From the NCBI GenBank assembly GCA_963814165.1, contig CAWFBW010000007.1:248001-312000 (forward strand): a stretch of 64,000 nt of DNA, in the 5' to 3' direction. Shown piece after piece: positions 61,525 through 64,000 of the stretch (position 1 is its first letter; every line of letters begins with the position of its first letter). The stretch is from DASRAA01 sp963814165 (GTDB taxonomy: Bacteria > Acidobacteriota > Terriglobia > Terriglobales > Acidobacteriaceae). The notes beneath the pieces were generated by a model, which was not told the DNA's origin, did no database searches, and was given only the letters and a program-made list of their open reading frames with translations. Both the position numbers and the translations under genes were made by a program.

Positions 61525-62739
61525 ATGAAACGAATTTTGCTGTTATCCCTATCCCTGATTCTTTTGTTGAGCCTCTCGGCGTTCGCGCAGGATGCGCAAC
61601 AGAACCTGACGCTTATCGTAACCGGCCAGCCGGGCCAAGCGCCGATTGTCCAGATCAACGGCAAGTCTTACGTGGACATCGATGCGCTGGCGCGTCTCAC
61701 GAACAGTTCCGTTAGTATCAAGGGGAATCAGGTTATCTTGACCCCGCCAGGTTCGGCCCCGAACACGCTGCCGGCGGACCACCAGCCTTCTGCTCCTTCC
61801 GCGCAGCTAAAGCTCGTCGCCGAGAGACAGCCGGTGGCTCCCGAGCCTTCGGAGCCCGCCGCCCAGGCGAAGCCGGCCACCGCTGATCCGAAACCCGACG
61901 AACCAGCCTCCGAAGCGGCCCGCACGGCCGCACTCGCCAAGGCCGCTCAGAACCCCGTAGCTAACATGATTAGCTTCCCGATCCAGAACAACACCAACTT
62001 CGGCGTCGGTCCGTACGAACGCGACCAGGACGTCCTGAACTTTCAACCCGTCATCCCGCTGCACATTACGAAGAATTGGAACCTCATCACCCGCACCATT
62101 CTGCCCGTGGTCTGGCAGCCCGACGCCTCGCAGCCAACTGGTCAGGGCTGGTACGGCTTCGGAGACTTGAATCCCAGCCTCTTCTTCTCTCCCGCCAAGC
62201 CCGGCAAGGTGATCTGGGGCGTGGGGCCAGCCATCGTTCTTCCCACTGCCACCGCGCCCGAGTTGGGCCAGGGCAAAGTCAGCGCAGGCCCGGGTGTCGT
62301 CGTTCTGTCTACTCCCGGTCACTGGGTCATCGGAGCTCTCGCCAATAACGTCTGGTCGTTTGCCGGTACCGGCAGCCGTCCACCGGTCAATCAGTTCCTG
62401 TTGCAGTACTTCATTAACTACAACATGAAGAAGGGCTGGTACGTCACCACCGCGCCCATCATCACCGCCGACTGGCGCGCCAGCAGCGGCAACCAGTTGA
62501 CGCTGCCTTTTGGCGGCGGCTTCGGCCGAATCATGAAGATCGGCTTCCAGCCCGTCAACCTCCAGCTTCAGTTCTTCGGCAACGCCAAATATCCGGCGGG
62601 CACATCTCCCTGGGGCATGCGCTTCCAAATTGCCTTCCTGTACCCCAAATTCTCCAAGGCGCAGGAAGAGAAAATGCTGAAGATGAAGCTCGAACAACTG
62701 GAAAAGGAACAGCAGCAGGCAGCGCCGCCGAAGAAGTAG
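61525..62739 (+). CDS. Predicted outer-membrane barrel protein ('neuromedin U'-type annotation)
   Basis: The 404-residue product has a signal peptide (MKRILLLSLSLILLLSLSAF, ending AQ). A short domain follows that resembles copper amine oxidase N-domains (VQINGKSYVDIDALARLTNS), then an Ala/Pro/Glu-rich linker. From about residue 145 it is strand-rich: MISFPIQNNTNFGVGPYERD, VIPLHITKNWNLITRTILPV, GFGDLNPSLFFSPAKPGK. It ends in a charged coiled-coil (QEEKMLKMKLEQLEKEQQQ). Such proteins are often annotated as transporter or neuromedin U. A sulfatase gene follows 204 bases on. Confidence 0.75.
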   Translation: MKRILLLSLSLILLLSLSAFAQDAQQNLTLIVTGQPGQAPIVQINGKSYVDIDALARLTNSSVSIKGNQVILTPPGSAPNTLPADHQPSAPSAQLKLVAERQPVAPEPSEPAAQAKPATADPKPDEPASEAARTAALAKAAQNPVANMISFPIQNNTNFGVGPYERDQDVLNFQPVIPLHITKNWNLITRTILPVVWQPDASQPTGQGWYGFGDLNPSLFFSPAKPGKVIWGVGPAIVLPTATAPELGQGKVSAGPGVVVLSTPGHWVIGALANNVWSFAGTGSRPPVNQFLLQYFINYNMKKGWYVTTAPIITADWRASSGNQLTLPFGGGFGRIMKIGFQPVNLQLQFFGNAKYPAGTSPWGMRFQIAFLYPKFSKAQEEKMLKMKLEQLEKEQQQAAPPKK

Positions 62740-62943
62740 CCGGGCATACGATTCGGCCTGTTTTTGGCTATAACTGGAGGATGTAAGTCGTTTGCAAGCG
62801 TATTCTTATCTCATTCCGTCGTATTATCGCTCAGTCGGGCTGCGCTGCGTCGCAGCTTGCAACCTTTGATGGGTTGATGTTGACCCATTGCACCCCTCCC
62901 GCAGCGGAGGCAAAACCGCTTTTCTTCTTTTAGGAGATTCACA

Positions 62944-64000
62944 ATGGATTTTGGTGCAGGAGTACGAAAAGTTGCACTGGGCGCGCTTGCCATCTCCAGC
63001 TTTTGGCTGGCTAGCGATGCGGTCAATGCGCATGCGCAAACCGCTGCAGCGCAGAAACCCAACATCATGTTCATCATGGGAGACGACATTGGATGGATGC
63101 AAGTCGGCGTCTACCATCGCGGCATAGGACTAGGAGAAACACCCAACATCGACCGCCTGGCCAATGAGGGCGGCATGTTTACCAACTATTACGCCATGCA
63201 AAGCTGCACTTCGGGGCGCAATGTGTTCCTGACGGGCATGTATCCTCTGCGCACTGGGATGATTCCACCACAACTGCCCGGCAGCCCGACTTATCTGCTG
63301 CCAGGCACTCCGTCGCTGGCGGTGTTCCTGCACAATCTGGGCTACAACACCGGCCAGTTCGGCAAGAACCATCTTGGGGACCACACCGATGCACTACCGA
63401 CAGCGCACGGCTTCCAGGAATACTGGGGCTATCTCTATCATCTGGACGCGATGGAGCAGGTGAGCTTTAACGACATCAACAGCAGTCCGACGGTGCAGGG
63501 CATCGCCCCCCCGTGTAAGAATACGCCGGTACCAGGGCTGTCTGACCCTCCGGGCGCCGTCGACCCGAGGACCACAGTTTGCCTCACGCCTCCGCGTCCG
63601 GTTATCTGGTGCAAGTCTGCCGACGGCACTTCGAAGAACCAGAGCTGCAAAGACGAAGGCCCGCTCACACTCGACCGGTCACGAACCGTGGACGAGGAAA
63701 TTTCTGCCAAGGTCATCGACTACCTCGACCGCAACGATCCCAAGACGACCGGCAAGCCGTTCTTTGTCTGGTACAACCCGGCGCGAATGCACGTGACGAC
63801 GATGCTGTCGCCAAAGTATGAGGCCATGCTTGGAGTGAAGGGTGGCAAAGACTGGGGCGTTAACGAAGCCGGTATGAAGCAACTGGACGATAACATCGGG
63901 CTGGTGCTGCAAAAGCTGGAACAGATGGGCCAGCTTGATAACACCATCGTCGTCTTCACCACAGACAACGGAGCCGAGGCGATCAGTTTTCCTGATGGCG
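62944..64000 (+). CDS. Arylsulfatase-family protein, 5' part (3' end outside window)
   Basis: ATG at 62944 follows AGGAG. A signal peptide (VALGALAISSFWLASDAVNA) precedes KPNIMFIMGDDIGWMQVGVY, the first metal site. The modified-Cys motif is SCTSGRNVFLTGMYPLRTGM: Cys is present for formylglycine, but the third position is Ser rather than the usual Pro or Ala. GQFGKNHLGDH and VVFTTDNGAEAISF add further metal and sulfate residues. The frame is open to the window edge, so about half to two thirds of the protein is seen. No formylglycine-generating enzyme is seen here. Confidence 0.9.
   Translation, partial: MDFGAGVRKVALGALAISSFWLASDAVNAHAQTAAAQKPNIMFIMGDDIGWMQVGVYHRGIGLGETPNIDRLANEGGMFTNYYAMQSCTSGRNVFLTGMYPLRTGMIPPQLPGSPTYLLPGTPSLAVFLHNLGYNTGQFGKNHLGDHTDALPTAHGFQEYWGYLYHLDAMEQVSFNDINSSPTVQGIAPPCKNTPVPGLSDPPGAVDPRTTVCLTPPRPVIWCKSADGTSKNQSCKDEGPLTLDRSRTVDEEISAKVIDYLDRNDPKTTGKPFFVWYNPARMHVTTMLSPKYEAMLGVKGGKDWGVNEAGMKQLDDNIGLVLQKLEQMGQLDNTIVVFTTDNGAEAISFPDG

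Overview
The window looks like chromosomal DNA of a GC-rich Acidobacteriota bacterium, probably close to the Terriglobia/Koribacter group. This is inferred from gene content: a cysteine-rich small protein of a type common in that phylum, a von Willebrand A protein of acidobacterial style, a 'neuromedin U'-annotated type of barrel protein beside a sulfatase, and intergenic palindromes with a TAAA loop. It does not rest on any database search. No rRNA, tRNA, CRISPR array, phage or large insertion sequence was found.

Layout: 1-3.4 kb holds the end of a TonB-family protein, two unknown genes and a small membrane protein. 3.5-7 kb has a secreted M28 peptidase divergent from a membrane Ser/Thr kinase. 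7.1-10.8 kb is a minus-strand operon (degenerate receiver protein, heme plus copper-monooxygenase fusion, mutY, thioredoxin-like protein). 11.3-14.8 kb is proline dehydrogenase, a DUF2142-like membrane protein and a SirB1-like protein. 15-18.2 kb has secreted or hypothetical proteins. 18.4-20.3 kb is a TIR-TPR protein whose TIR domain resembles that of SARM1. 20.4-24 kb holds guaA, recX, an AlkA-type glycosylase and a lipoprotein. 24.3-28.7 kb is a four-gene MacAB-like exporter operon. 28.8-30.6 kb is a frameshifted ice-binding-like PEP-CTERM gene and a MarR-type regulator.

30.6-37.1 kb is a coenzyme F420 locus: cofG, cofD, cofC, cofE, cofH, an F420:NADPH oxidoreductase and a flavin-reductase-like protein. 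It is interrupted by a short palindromic element that appears to have inserted into another palindrome with a 5-bp target duplication. 38.3-46.4 kb is a surface polysaccharide locus (rfbC, rfbD, three glycosyltransferases, a polyprenyl-phosphate sugar transferase, and an O-antigen ligase-like protein carrying a PDZ-like insertion).

46.6-53 kb holds an esterase coupled to an ABC exporter, a FabH-like synthase, a thiolase and a CPBP protease. The permease, thiolase and protease are broken by single-base frameshifts while their motifs are intact, so this stretch is either poor sequence or very recent decay. 53.3-53.6 kb holds a 21-residue lysine-rich mini-protein gene with its own promoter and terminator. 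53.6-61.2 kb is a minus-strand run: hrcA-grpE-dnaJ under a CIRCE operator, a membrane protein, rsmE, another membrane protein and a large UvrD-type helicase-nuclease. The window ends with a barrel-like outer membrane protein and a truncated sulfatase.
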